From positions 1 to 64,000 of the forward strand of contig DCYG01000012.1 in NCBI GenBank assembly GCA_002331025.1: DNA of 64,000 nt. Reading direction: 5' to 3'. The DNA comes from Firmicutes bacterium UBA2116 (GTDB lineage Bacteria; Bacillota; Clostridia; Tissierellales; Sedimentibacteraceae). How positions within the stretch are numbered: position 1 is the stretch's first letter; every line of letters begins with the position of its first letter. The notes beneath the pieces were generated by a model. That model saw only the letters and a list, made by a program, of their open reading frames with translations, did not search any database and was not told where the DNA came from. The position numbers and the translations under genes are program-made. Below are positions 16,954 to 25,203 of the stretch, piece by piece.

Positions 16954-18585
16954 ATGATATATGTAATTGCTTATGATATAGGAACTACCGGTGTTAAAAC
17001 ATGCCTTTTCGGCATAGGTGAAAAAATAGAGCTCATAGCAGGTGTGCATGAGGGCTATGGTCTTTACATGGTTGAAAACGGAGGTGCGGAGCAGGATGAA
17101 AATGAATGGTGGAATGCCATGTGCTCCACCACAAAGAAGCTGCTTGACTCAGCAGATGTAAAACCGTCTGATATAAAGGGTATATCTTTTTGTTCGCAAA
17201 TGCAGGGACTTGTACTGGTTGACGAAAGCGGCTCCGCTGTCAGAAGACCCATGAGTTACATGGATCAGCGTGCCGTCAGGGAAATAAAGGAAGGTATCGC
17301 ACACGGAATTCAGGTTGCGGGAGCCAATGTATTCAAGCTTGTAAAAAGCCTGATTATAACGGGGGCTGCCTCCACCAGCGTCAAGGATCCGGTCTGGAAA
17401 TATAAATGGGTGGAGCGCAATGAGCCGCAAAACTTCAAAAGAATTCATAAATGGCTGGATGTAAAGGAATATCTCATTTGCAGATGTACCGGGAAATTTG
17501 TAATGACGGAGGATTCTGCATTTGCAACGCTGTTGTATGATACCAGAGAGGTCAAAAGAGGCTGGAGCATGGAGCTTTGCAAAATGTACGGAGTCAGAAC
17601 AGAGCATCTTCCAGATGTGATTAAATCAACAGACGTAGCTGGATATCTCACTCAGGGAGCATCAGAAGCATTGGGTCTTGCACATGATATACCCGTGTTC
17701 GGAGGCGGAGGCGATGCTTCTCTCATAGGAATAGGAGCAGGCTGTGTTGAGACGGGAGATACTCACATATACCTGGGAACCTCCGGATGGGTGTCGACAA
17801 TTGTGGACAGACAAAAAGTTGACGTATCAAAAATGATTGCTGCCATTGTCGGAGCACAAAGCGGGCATTACAACTATTTTGCTGAAATGGAAACCGCAGG
17901 TAAATGTCTCGAATGGGTGAAGGATCACCTTGCCCTGGATGAAATAGACATATATTTGGAAAAAAGACACGTGACCGAAAGCAAGGAAACTCTGTATGCA
18001 AGCTTGTACGACTATCTGATGGAAACCATAAGCAAAATAGAACCGGGAGCAGGGGGAGTGGTTTTTACCCCGTGGCTTCACGGAAACAGATGTCCCTTTG
18101 AGGATCCTGATGCTTCCGGGATTTTTTTCAACATTACCCTCGATACGGGCAAGACCGAGCTTATACGTGCTGTGGTGGAAGGTGTATGCTATCATCTGAA
18201 ATGGATGCTTGAGTGCCAGAAGGAAAAAATAAAGGTTTCCGATACAATACGGTTTGCGGGCGGAGGAGCCCTTTCTCTCGTTATGGCACAGATGCTGGCT
18301 GATATAACGGGACACAGGGTTGATGTGACCGCAAATCCCCAGAATGCAGGTGCGGTAGGTGCGGCGGCGGTTATGGGTACAGGTCTCGGAATTATCCAAA
18401 AGCTTGAGACGGCGAAGGAATACGTTTCCGTTGAGCAGTCCTTTATACCAAACGAAAGAACAAGAGCAGTATATGAAAGAAACTATCAGGTGTTCAAAAG
18501 GTTGTACAAGTGCAATAAGAAAAACTTTAAAGATTTACATACGAATGTTGAGGTGGTAGGAAATGAATTGTCACAGCTTAGTTGA
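16954..18585 (+). CDS. FGGY-family carbohydrate kinase (xylulokinase-like)
   Basis: ATP-dependent sugar kinase of 543 residues. The N-terminal YDIGTTGVKT phosphate loop, the FCSQMQGLVLVD block near residue 77, GGGGDASLIGIGAG in the middle and FAGGGALSLVMAQMLADITG near the C-terminus are FGGY hallmarks. Together with the aldolase it forms a kinase/aldolase pair as in fucose, rhamnulose or tagatose-type pathways: the kinase phosphorylates a ketose, the aldolase splits it. ATG 16954 has AAGG at a good distance; ATG 16948 is an alternative. Its end overlaps the aldehyde dehydrogenase gene by 23 bp. Confidence 0.85.
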   Translation: MIYVIAYDIGTTGVKTCLFGIGEKIELIAGVHEGYGLYMVENGGAEQDENEWWNAMCSTTKKLLDSADVKPSDIKGISFCSQMQGLVLVDESGSAVRRPMSYMDQRAVREIKEGIAHGIQVAGANVFKLVKSLIITGAASTSVKDPVWKYKWVERNEPQNFKRIHKWLDVKEYLICRCTGKFVMTEDSAFATLLYDTREVKRGWSMELCKMYGVRTEHLPDVIKSTDVAGYLTQGASEALGLAHDIPVFGGGGDASLIGIGAGCVETGDTHIYLGTSGWVSTIVDRQKVDVSKMIAAIVGAQSGHYNYFAEMETAGKCLEWVKDHLALDEIDIYLEKRHVTESKETLYASLYDYLMETISKIEPGAGGVVFTPWLHGNRCPFEDPDASGIFFNITLDTGKTELIRAVVEGVCYHLKWMLECQKEKIKVSDTIRFAGGGALSLVMAQMLADITGHRVDVTANPQNAGAVGAAAVMGTGLGIIQKLETAKEYVSVEQSFIPNERTRAVYERNYQVFKRLYKCNKKNFKDLHTNVEVVGNELSQLS

Positions 18586-19927
18586 AAGGCAAAGAGAATA
18601 TTTTCGTGAGGGCGGTACAAGAAGTTTTGAATTCAGAATATCAATGCTTCGCAAATTACAAGATGCCGTAAAAAATAATGAAAACATATTTAATGAAGCA
18701 ATGAAAAAGGATATGAACAAATGCCCTTCGGAAGTGTATATGACAGAAGTCGGAATAGTCATGGAAGAGCTGCGCTTCCATATTAAGCATTTGTCCGGAT
18801 GGATGAGGGATAAAAAGGTTCCCACACCTCTGTCTCATTTTCCTGCCAAATCGTTTATATCACCTCAGCCCTATGGAGTTGCTTTGATTATGGCTCCCTG
18901 GAACTACCCCATACAATTGTGTCTTGAGCCGCTTATCGGAGCCATTTCCGCAGGATGCACGGCTGTTGTAAAGCCGTCGGCATATGCTCCTGCCGCCAGC
19001 CATGCCATTGCACAAATGCTCGGGTCTGTTTATCCCGAAGAATATATAGCCGTTGTAGAAGGAGGCAGACAGGAAAATACCATGCTGCTGGAGGAAAAAT
19101 TTGATTATATATTTTTTACGGGAAGCCCGGCGGCAGGTCGTCAGGTAATGGAAAATGCCGCAAGGAATCTTACGCCTGTGACCCTGGAGCTTGGAGGAAA
19201 AAGCCCGGTTATCGTAGACAAAACGGCAGATTTGAAGCTTGCCGCAAAGCGTATTGCCTTCGGCAAGGTACTGAATGCAGGTCAGACCTGTGTGGCTCCG
19301 GATTATCTTTTCATTCACAGAGATATAAAGGATGAATTTATAATTTTTTATAAGCATGCTTTGGAAACATTTTTTCCCGGACATGAAATGGACGATATGA
19401 ACACAATTATAAATGAAAAGCATTTCGAACGCATAACAAGACTGCTTGACAGCGGTAAAATTGTTGAGGGCGGAAATACAGACACAGCACGCAGATTTAT
19501 ACAGCCAACGCTGTTAGATGATGTAAAGCTGGACTCACTGATTATGCAGGAGGAAATATTTGCTCCGATTCTGCCCATTATCACCTATGAGGATATCAAC
19601 GAATGCATTGACTACCTCATAAAACAACCGAAGCCGTTGGCTTTGTACCTGTTTACTAAGGATTCCCACATTGAAAAACAGGTGCTCAATAAGTGCTCCT
19701 TCGGAGGAGGATGTATCAATGACACCATTATTCACATTGCCACTCCCCATATGGGCTTCGGAGGTGTGGGAAGCTCCGGCATGGGGAGCTATCACGGGAA
19801 AAAGAGCTTTGACACATTTACTCATTACAGAAGTATTTTAAAAAAAGCAAACTGGCTTGACATCCCCATCCGTTACAGACCATACTCCCATAAGAGAGAT
19901 AAGCTTATGAGATTTTTCTTAAAATAA
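18563..19927 (+). CDS. Aldehyde dehydrogenase, ALDH3-like
   Basis: NAD(P)-dependent aldehyde dehydrogenase of 454 residues. The catalytic residues are E209 in TLELGGKSP and C243 in NAGQTCVAPDY; both numbers coincide with the ALDH3 class, as do the overall length and the C-terminal IRYRPYSHKRDKLMRFFLK tail, which in that class is involved in membrane or dimer contact. It would oxidise the aldehyde released by the aldolase (for example lactaldehyde-like or longer) to the acid. It overlaps the kinase gene by 23 bp, so the two are translationally coupled. Confidence 0.85.
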   Translation: MNCHSLVERQREYFREGGTRSFEFRISMLRKLQDAVKNNENIFNEAMKKDMNKCPSEVYMTEVGIVMEELRFHIKHLSGWMRDKKVPTPLSHFPAKSFISPQPYGVALIMAPWNYPIQLCLEPLIGAISAGCTAVVKPSAYAPAASHAIAQMLGSVYPEEYIAVVEGGRQENTMLLEEKFDYIFFTGSPAAGRQVMENAARNLTPVTLELGGKSPVIVDKTADLKLAAKRIAFGKVLNAGQTCVAPDYLFIHRDIKDEFIIFYKHALETFFPGHEMDDMNTIINEKHFERITRLLDSGKIVEGGNTDTARRFIQPTLLDDVKLDSLIMQEEIFAPILPIITYEDINECIDYLIKQPKPLALYLFTKDSHIEKQVLNKCSFGGGCINDTIIHIATPHMGFGGVGSSGMGSYHGKKSFDTFTHYRSILKKANWLDIPIRYRPYSHKRDKLMRFFLK

Positions 19928-19967
19928 TATATAGTTGGATATGAAATATCAGTCAATGGAGGACATT

Positions 19968-20453
19968 ATGAACGCAGTACCTGAAAAAGAAGATGAATAC
20001 AATGACGAACATAATGAAATTGCAAAAAATCAAACTGTAAAAAAAGAAGTAGTTCGCGGTATTAAATTTGCACTTTTCTCTGCTTCCGCAGGAGTAATAG
20101 AGATAACTGTTTTTTCACTTCTCAATGAACTGACAAATTTGCGTTACTGGTTGTGCTATTTAATAGCACTGGTTATGTCCGTACTGTGGAATTTTACCTT
20201 AAACCGCAGATATACATTTCGTTCTGCAGACAATGTATCCTCTGCCATGCTGAAAACCTTCGGTTTCTACTGCGTGTTCACCCCGGCATCAACATTCCTC
20301 GGAAACCACCTGGCAGACACCTTACTCTGGAATGAGTACCTGGTTACAATAATTATCATGCTGTCAAATTTCGTCCTCGAATTCCTGTACGACCGCTTTT
20401 ACGTATTCCGAAATACAATTGATACAAATAATTTGGCAAGGAAGAAAAAATAA
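19968..20453 (+). CDS. GtrA family membrane protein
   Basis: Integral membrane protein of 161 residues with four predicted membrane helices (GIKFALFSASAGVIEITVF, WLCYLIALVMSVLWNF, a third at about residue 100, and VTIIIMLSNFVLEFLYDRF). The signatures NFTLNRRYTF and FLYDRFYVF are those of GtrA/DPMS-like flippases that move lipid-linked sugars. It begins 40 bp after the dehydrogenase and could be read through from the operon, but it has its own GGAGG five bases before ATG 19968, and a functional link with sugar catabolism is not obvious. Confidence 0.8.
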   Translation: MNAVPEKEDEYNDEHNEIAKNQTVKKEVVRGIKFALFSASAGVIEITVFSLLNELTNLRYWLCYLIALVMSVLWNFTLNRRYTFRSADNVSSAMLKTFGFYCVFTPASTFLGNHLADTLLWNEYLVTIIIMLSNFVLEFLYDRFYVFRNTIDTNNLARKKK

Positions 20454-20797
20454 ATTATTGCACTGGCTATCTCACTTTGACAGGTCGCCGGGCAGAATGT
20501 TTTCCGTTTTTTGTTTTATCACCTGCTATTTTCGCAGATCTTTAGGTAAAATTCCGAATATTTTTGAAGGATTCTGAAAAATTGCTGACATTTGTGTCTC
20601 GCGGCTGGGACTGTCCGGCTCACGTTGTAATCCTCATGGAGCAGGAGAGAAAAAGTCTTTTCCATGAGTTGTTATGGATATATAAAATTGTCCTGTTTTT
20701 TATGTCTCAAAAGCTGTATAATATTGTCGAATATAGTAAGCTTGGCAGCTGCATGATGCTGCATAGTTAAATTTCGGGATGTACAAAAGGAGCAAAA
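20454..20797. other. Intergenic region with hairpins
   Basis: No gene. An 8-bp inverted repeat CTCATGGA...TCCATGAG spans about 20632-20669, and a small GCAGC/GCTGC hairpin lies at about 20747-20763, just before the next gene. A TATAAT is at about 20716. Together they may form the leader of the CmpB-like gene. Confidence 0.3.
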
Positions 20798-21691
20798 ATG
20801 TTAACTAAAATATATCTGTACTTTATTATATATGCCTTTTTAGGGTGGTGTACCGAGGTTGTGTATGCTGCCTTGAAGGAAGGAAAATTTGTAAACAGAG
20901 GATTTCTGAACGGACCATACTGTCCGATTTATGGATTTGGGGTTATTACAATTGTAAGTCTGTTGTCACCCATTCATGGGAATCCATTTTTGTTGTTTCT
21001 GGGATCGGTATTTGTAACAAGTTTACTTGAACTTATTACGGGATTTATATTGGAGAAGATATTCAAGCAGAGATGGTGGGATTATTCGGAGGTGCCGTTT
21101 AATATAGGTGGATATATCTGCCCCCTTTTTTCACTGATGTGGGGTTTGGCATGTCTCATCGTTGTGGACAGCATTCATCCGATGATATCAAGGCTTGTGG
21201 ATATTATTCCTCATGTGCCTGCATTAATCATCATGATTGTCTTTTCTGCTGCCTATACAGTTGATATTATTGCAACAGTCAATACGATTTTCAAGCTGAA
21301 CAGAAGGATGGAGCGTATAGAAGAGCTGTCAGCCAGAATTAAGAAATCCTCAGATGAACTGGGAGAGAGTCTGGCGGCAAGTACCATAAATCTTGTTGCT
21401 AAAAAGGAATTGATTGAAGAAAAAATAAATCAGGAAAAAGAAAAGCTTGAGGAAAAAATCGGGCAGACGAAGCAGGAAATGGAATCTGAATGGGCCGATA
21501 TGGTACAAAGACGTAGAGAAGCACTGGAGGATATGAAAAATTCACTTAATAAAGAGCTCCTTGAAGCTAATATCTTCGGTTCAAAACGTTTGATGAAGGC
21601 TTTTCCCGGATGGAAGACAAAACGCAACAAGGAAGCTTTTAATGTGTTGAGAGAGTATTTTAATAAAAAGTCACGAAAAAAGAAGCTATAA
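20798..21691 (+). CDS. CmpB-like (ABC_trans_CmpB family) membrane protein with coiled coil
   Basis: Protein of 297 residues of the family often named putative ABC transporter permease (PF06541), although it lacks a demonstrated transport role. Signatures: YAFLGWCTEVVYAALKEGKF, RGFLNGPYCPIYGFG, then RWWDYSEVPFNIGGYICP. Four to five membrane helices cover residues 1-165, followed by a long charged coiled coil (about 170-260) that probably lies in the cytoplasm. The start is ATG 20798 with AAAGGAG upstream. The gene appears to be monocistronic. Confidence 0.8.
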   Translation: MLTKIYLYFIIYAFLGWCTEVVYAALKEGKFVNRGFLNGPYCPIYGFGVITIVSLLSPIHGNPFLLFLGSVFVTSLLELITGFILEKIFKQRWWDYSEVPFNIGGYICPLFSLMWGLACLIVVDSIHPMISRLVDIIPHVPALIIMIVFSAAYTVDIIATVNTIFKLNRRMERIEELSARIKKSSDELGESLAASTINLVAKKELIEEKINQEKEKLEEKIGQTKQEMESEWADMVQRRREALEDMKNSLNKELLEANIFGSKRLMKAFPGWKTKRNKEAFNVLREYFNKKSRKKKL

Positions 21692-21917
21692 TACTCTTTG
21701 TCCCTGAATCCCCACTTCCTTTATATCAGAGAATTCTGACAGCAGCAGTATTTTATGCAGCAAATCCTTCGGAATTTGTATTAATTCTTTAAATTTGCAT
21801 TAAATAATTATATAATAGTTTTTACAATATATCACTTGTAGTCTGAGAGCAGACTTATTTGCCTCTTGGACGCAGGATGTTTGCTCATTTATACAAATGA
21901 GCCGGAAGGAGAATGTT
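21692..21917 (+). promoter_or_regulatory. Leader of the SLH hydrolase gene with RBS-proximal hairpin
   Basis: GCTCATTT (21884-21891) pairs with AAATGAGC (21896-21903), a stem that ends two bases before the ribosome binding site AAGGAG (21906-21911) of the SLH hydrolase. A smaller stem, GTCT/AGAC at about 21841-21855, precedes it. The hairpin may stabilise the mRNA or modulate ribosome access. A TATAAT at 21811-21816 is a candidate -10. Confidence 0.35.
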
Positions 21918-23516
21918 ATGAAGAAACTTACAGTTTTATTTTTAGCCTTATTGCTCATAGTAGTACCTGTATCTGCGGTTCAAGCTTCTGAGGGCGATAT
22001 TTCCAGGAGTGGTTTTATAAAAACGATAAATGAAACCTTCCATATTTATACGGTACTGGATACAGACGAAGCATTTTCGGATATTGATTTGAAAAATGAG
22101 GATTATTTTGAGTTAATGGCAGCAAAGAGGAATGGATATATAACAGGGTATACCGATGGGGCCGTTCGTGCCGGCAATATTATTACCCGTGCAGAAGCGG
22201 CCGTGGCATTGGACAATTTAATGAAATTGCCCCAGCCTATGGATGGTCCGGTTCTATCAGATCAGCAGGAACTGCCTTCATGGGCCTTAGGCAGCATTCA
22301 TAGAGTTGTAGCCCGCGGCATTTTACCAGCTGACGAAAACGGAAATTTTAACGGCAGTGAACCGCTGTCAAGAGCAGATTTGGATAATGCCGTTGCTGTA
22401 ATTAAATCTCTTGGACTGCATGGACGTGAAGATGAAATTAAAATTATTAAATCATTTGACGGATTTGAAGTAACCGGCAGACTTTCTGTGCCGGCAGAGA
22501 AAGAAAAAATTGACAGGCTTGTAATATTCGTTCACGGCACCGGTCCTAATACTTATGAAATGCGCCGTCAAAACAATACTTCAGGCACCAGGTTTAAATA
22601 TCTTGATGTTTATGCGGATAAGTTTACCTGTGATGGTACAGCCTTTTTCACTTATAATACGAGAGGCATCAGCTTGGGGGATGAAGAACCCTATTATGCC
22701 CATATTGACGAAAATGGTTATAAACAATACACTCCGCAAAATATAGCTCAGGATGTTAAATATATTATTGAGCAATTAAAACAAGACTCTCGTTTAACAA
22801 ACGCAGATGTCATCCTTCTCGGGGCAAGCGAGGGTACCATTATAGCGCCGCTGGCTGTATCGGAATACGGTGCGGAAGCTGATGCGCTGCTGCTTATGGG
22901 ATACTGCAACGATAATATGCGTGATGTATTAAAATACCAGTTAGGCGGTGGAATGTCATTTTTCAATTATACACTTTTTTTCAATGTAGTTGGAGCTGAA
23001 GAAATTACAAAAGAGCAATATGAAGCAGATCCCAACGGAATCATAGATGGTTTACTGGGCGGAACTGCATTTGAGGATATTGATTTGGACGGCAACGGCT
23101 TAATAACCGAAGAGGATTTTGCCGCCATAATGACACCTGTTAAGGACAGTCTTTTTCAAGCAATTGAAAATGATGATGATCAATGGATTGCTGAAAACAT
23201 GTCAGCAATTATGCCTCCGCTGATGTCGGATTGGTTCAGGGCTCATTTTGAACTGCCTAAAACCGAAGATATAATGACTGAGGTTGATATACCTATGTAT
23301 ATCTTCCAAGGTACTTATGATGCAAATTGTCCCGTTCAAGGCACCTATGATGTTCAACACAGATTTGATGAATTGGGGAAAGATAATTTAACGGTTCATA
23401 TTTATGATGGATATGATCACGACCTGAATTTTACACAATTACTTTATGGTCTTGGTTCAAATGCCTTTGAAGACATTTTTTCAACTGTAAGGAATTTACA
23501 GATATCTGGCAAATAG
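21918..23516 (+). CDS. Secreted SLH-domain alpha/beta hydrolase
   Basis: Exported protein of 532 residues. A signal peptide (MKKLTVLFLALLLIVVPVSA, cleavage near ASEG) is followed by S-layer-homology-type repeats at about residues 30-175 (AAKRNGYITGYTDGAVRA, ITRAEAAVALDNLM), which bind cell-wall polymers. Residues about 185-530 are an alpha/beta hydrolase: HGTG oxyanion loop, nucleophile S304 in GASEG, catalytic H501 in GYDHD. An EF-hand-like loop, DLDGNGLITEEDF, lies in an insertion at about residues 391-403. ATG 21918 follows AAGGAG. Likely a wall-anchored esterase or peptidase; substrate unknown. Confidence 0.8.
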   Translation: MKKLTVLFLALLLIVVPVSAVQASEGDISRSGFIKTINETFHIYTVLDTDEAFSDIDLKNEDYFELMAAKRNGYITGYTDGAVRAGNIITRAEAAVALDNLMKLPQPMDGPVLSDQQELPSWALGSIHRVVARGILPADENGNFNGSEPLSRADLDNAVAVIKSLGLHGREDEIKIIKSFDGFEVTGRLSVPAEKEKIDRLVIFVHGTGPNTYEMRRQNNTSGTRFKYLDVYADKFTCDGTAFFTYNTRGISLGDEEPYYAHIDENGYKQYTPQNIAQDVKYIIEQLKQDSRLTNADVILLGASEGTIIAPLAVSEYGAEADALLLMGYCNDNMRDVLKYQLGGGMSFFNYTLFFNVVGAEEITKEQYEADPNGIIDGLLGGTAFEDIDLDGNGLITEEDFAAIMTPVKDSLFQAIENDDDQWIAENMSAIMPPLMSDWFRAHFELPKTEDIMTEVDIPMYIFQGTYDANCPVQGTYDVQHRFDELGKDNLTVHIYDGYDHDLNFTQLLYGLGSNAFEDIFSTVRNLQISGK

Positions 23517-23573
23517 CGGATATGGGTGTAAAACTTTAGTCTCATGGGGTGAAGATCGGATAAATTAAAATTT

Positions 23574-23795
23574 GTGAGGTATTACAATTTGGAGTTAACA
23601 AAAAATGATGTACAGAAAATCATGAAATGCGATATGCTGAAAATAGAAGCTTTAGGAAACGTTAAAGGTGCAACCGCGGTAATTCATAAAGGAAAAGTCT
23701 TTTATGTTTGGAAAAATGAGAATACTATATTTTTTCAAGAAAAGTGGATGTGGAGTAAAATATACAAATTTGAAATTTTCTCTGTAATATTATAA
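23574..23795 (+). CDS. Small hypothetical protein, 73 aa, doubtful
   Basis: A frame from GTG 23574 to TAA encodes 73 residues with a KGKVFYVWKNENTIFF segment. There is no convincing ribosome binding site and I recognise no family. It lies between the SLH hydrolase and a terminator and may be a remnant. Confidence 0.25.
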   Translation: MRYYNLELTKNDVQKIMKCDMLKIEALGNVKGATAVIHKGKVFYVWKNENTIFFQEKWMWSKIYKFEIFSVIL

Positions 23796-23819
23796 GTATA
23801 CCAAGAAGCTCATCAATCT

Positions 23820-23893
23820 GAGAGCTGCCGTACAGCAGCTCTCTCAGTTTGAAGACAAAAGACATTTAGAACACAAAACCTAAATGTCTTTTT
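23820..23893 (+). terminator. Tandem terminator hairpins
   Basis: GAGAGCTGC (23820-23828) / GCAGCTCTC (23835-23843) is followed by GACATTTA (23861-23868) / TAAATGTC (23881-23888) and TTTTTCTT. The second is a good intrinsic terminator for the SLH hydrolase transcript. Confidence 0.7.
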
Positions 23894-24229
23894 CTTATAT
23901 AATTTAATGAAAAAATTGCCCAGTGAAAAATTGAGAAAAACGGAGAAAGAAAAGGCTCCAAAAGCCCATGTTTTTTCTTCATCTTAACTAATTTTTTTAA
24001 ATTTATACAAGCAAAAGTAAGCATCTATTGCTCTTTCTACATTTCTCAAAAGGTGATCTTTTGGAACCATTCATCCATTGACATTATGTGCACTTGCTCT
24101 CTTTTACCAAAAGAAGCTGTACAATATGTGAAAGATAATATGGAGACCGTCAATCTGCAAGACCTGCTTCCTGTGAGATTTCCTCATGAAACGGGCTTGG
24201 GTTTGTGTACCGTGAGGCGAAGGCTGCTA
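23894..24229. other. Gap with possible histidine-kinase remnant
   Basis: No intact gene. A 60-codon frame ending at 24235 closes with ETGLGLCTVRRRLLS, similar to the G2 box and following helix of sensor kinases, and overlaps the stop of the convergent GntR gene by 6 bp. The rest of a kinase is missing. The match is short and may be coincidence. Confidence 0.25.
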
Positions 24230-24919
24230 TCATAAATTTAAATCGGTCATTCCTCTTTTAATATGATAATACATTGCTAAGGCAGCACCGTCGGCATCTC
24301 TGTTTTTAATAAAATCAGCTATCATACGGTGATATATTACTGCGTTTTCGACAGCCGATTTATAATTACCGGTATAAAAGGCGGTATCTATAGCATCTTT
24401 TATAGCGGCTCCAAGCGTCGGCAGCATTGATTCGATAACATTATTATGTGTTGCTTTTGCTATAGCTGCGTGAAATTTCTGGTCAGCTGTTTGAAAAGGC
24501 CTGTTGTTTGTGGCTTCTGTAAATGCTTCCTGCTCATATTTTATGATTTCTTCGATATCGCTTTCAGTTGCTCTTTCGATTGCCAGTTTTACCACAGCGG
24601 GTTCAAACATCAGACGCATTTCAAACCAGTTCAGTACTAACTTTTTTTTATCTTCTAAGTAAGATATTCCAAAGGGATCATTCTGAGAATTCGGATTAGC
24701 TGTGACAAAAGTGCCGCGCCCTCTCTCAATTGTCAGTACTCCATTTGCAACAAGCATTTTAATTGCTTCTCTTAATGATGTACGGCTGACGCCAAGCTCA
24801 TCGGACAGTATTTTTTCGCTGGGCAATTTATCACCCGGCATGTATCTTTTTTCAATAAAAATCATATCACTTATTATATTTGCAATTATTCTCGAGACAG
24901 GAACGAAATTATTTATCAT
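24230..24919 (-). CDS. GntR-family (FadR/FCD type) regulator
   Basis: Regulator of 229 residues. An N-terminal winged helix (PGDKLPSEKILSDELGVSRT, then SLREAIKMLVANGVLTIERG, residues about 25-70) and an all-helical FCD domain with metal/ligand residues (MRLMFEPAVVKLAIERATE, KFHAAIAKATHN, YHRMIADFI) place it in the FadR subfamily, which usually senses carboxylic acids. ATG 24919 is six bases after GGAG. It is divergent from ilvD and the BASS transporter and probably controls both them and itself through the inverted repeat at 24986-25024. Confidence 0.85.
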   Translation of the reverse strand: MINNFVPVSRIIANIISDMIFIEKRYMPGDKLPSEKILSDELGVSRTSLREAIKMLVANGVLTIERGRGTFVTANPNSQNDPFGISYLEDKKKLVLNWFEMRLMFEPAVVKLAIERATESDIEEIIKYEQEAFTEATNNRPFQTADQKFHAAIAKATHNNVIESMLPTLGAAIKDAIDTAFYTGNYKSAVENAVIYHRMIADFIKNRDADGAALAMYYHIKRGMTDLNL

Positions 24920-24985
24920 AATCATCTCCGGTATTTAAAAAATTTTATATTTTTATTGTAGTATATTTTTGCTATAAAGTAAAGA

Positions 24986-25024
24986 AGAGGTAGTACGTCT
25001 TTTTGACGAAGAGGTACTACCTCT
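24986..25024. promoter_or_regulatory. Inverted repeat in the gntR/ilvD intergenic region
   Basis: AGAGGTAGTAC (24986-24996) and GTACTACCTCT (25014-25024) are perfect 11-bp arms. The right arm contains GGTACTACC, which fits the GGT-N3-ACC type of FadR-family operators; the left arm contains GGTAGTAC. It is followed by TTTTTG on the plus strand, but it lies upstream of the ilvD promoter and upstream of the divergent regulator gene, so I favour an operator over a terminator. Confidence 0.55.
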
Positions 25025-25052
25025 TTTTGTTAAAAAAATACTTTTTATCATA

Positions 25053-25081
25053 TTGACAGCATTTTTCATATAGATTATAAT
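25053..25081 (+). promoter_or_regulatory. Promoter of the ilvD-BASS operon
   Basis: TTGACA (25053-25058), 17 bp, TATAAT (25076-25081): a perfect sigma-A promoter, 122 bp before the ilvD start and 28 bp after the presumed GntR operator. Confidence 0.75.
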
Positions 25082-25203
25082 GAAAATATAGAAAATAAGA
25101 GTTTTTTTGAAAAAAGACATCATACAAGTTTTGCCGAATATATATTAAAAGAAAATAAGGGTAGCTTATTGAAACTATCTTAAAAGTAGGAGGAAAACAA
25201 AAA

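Noticed and set aside
20798..21691. ABC transporter permease in a transport operon
   Set aside because: The family name suggests it, but no ATPase or binding protein gene is next to it and the long coiled coil is not typical of permeases; I keep only the family label.
24053..24235. Sensor histidine kinase gene
   Set aside because: Only about 15 residues resemble a G2 box; no other kinase motif is present, so it is at most a remnant.
24986..25024. Intrinsic terminator
   Set aside because: It has the form of one on the plus strand, but it lies upstream of both divergent genes and upstream of the ilvD promoter, so there is no transcript for it to end; operator is more likely.
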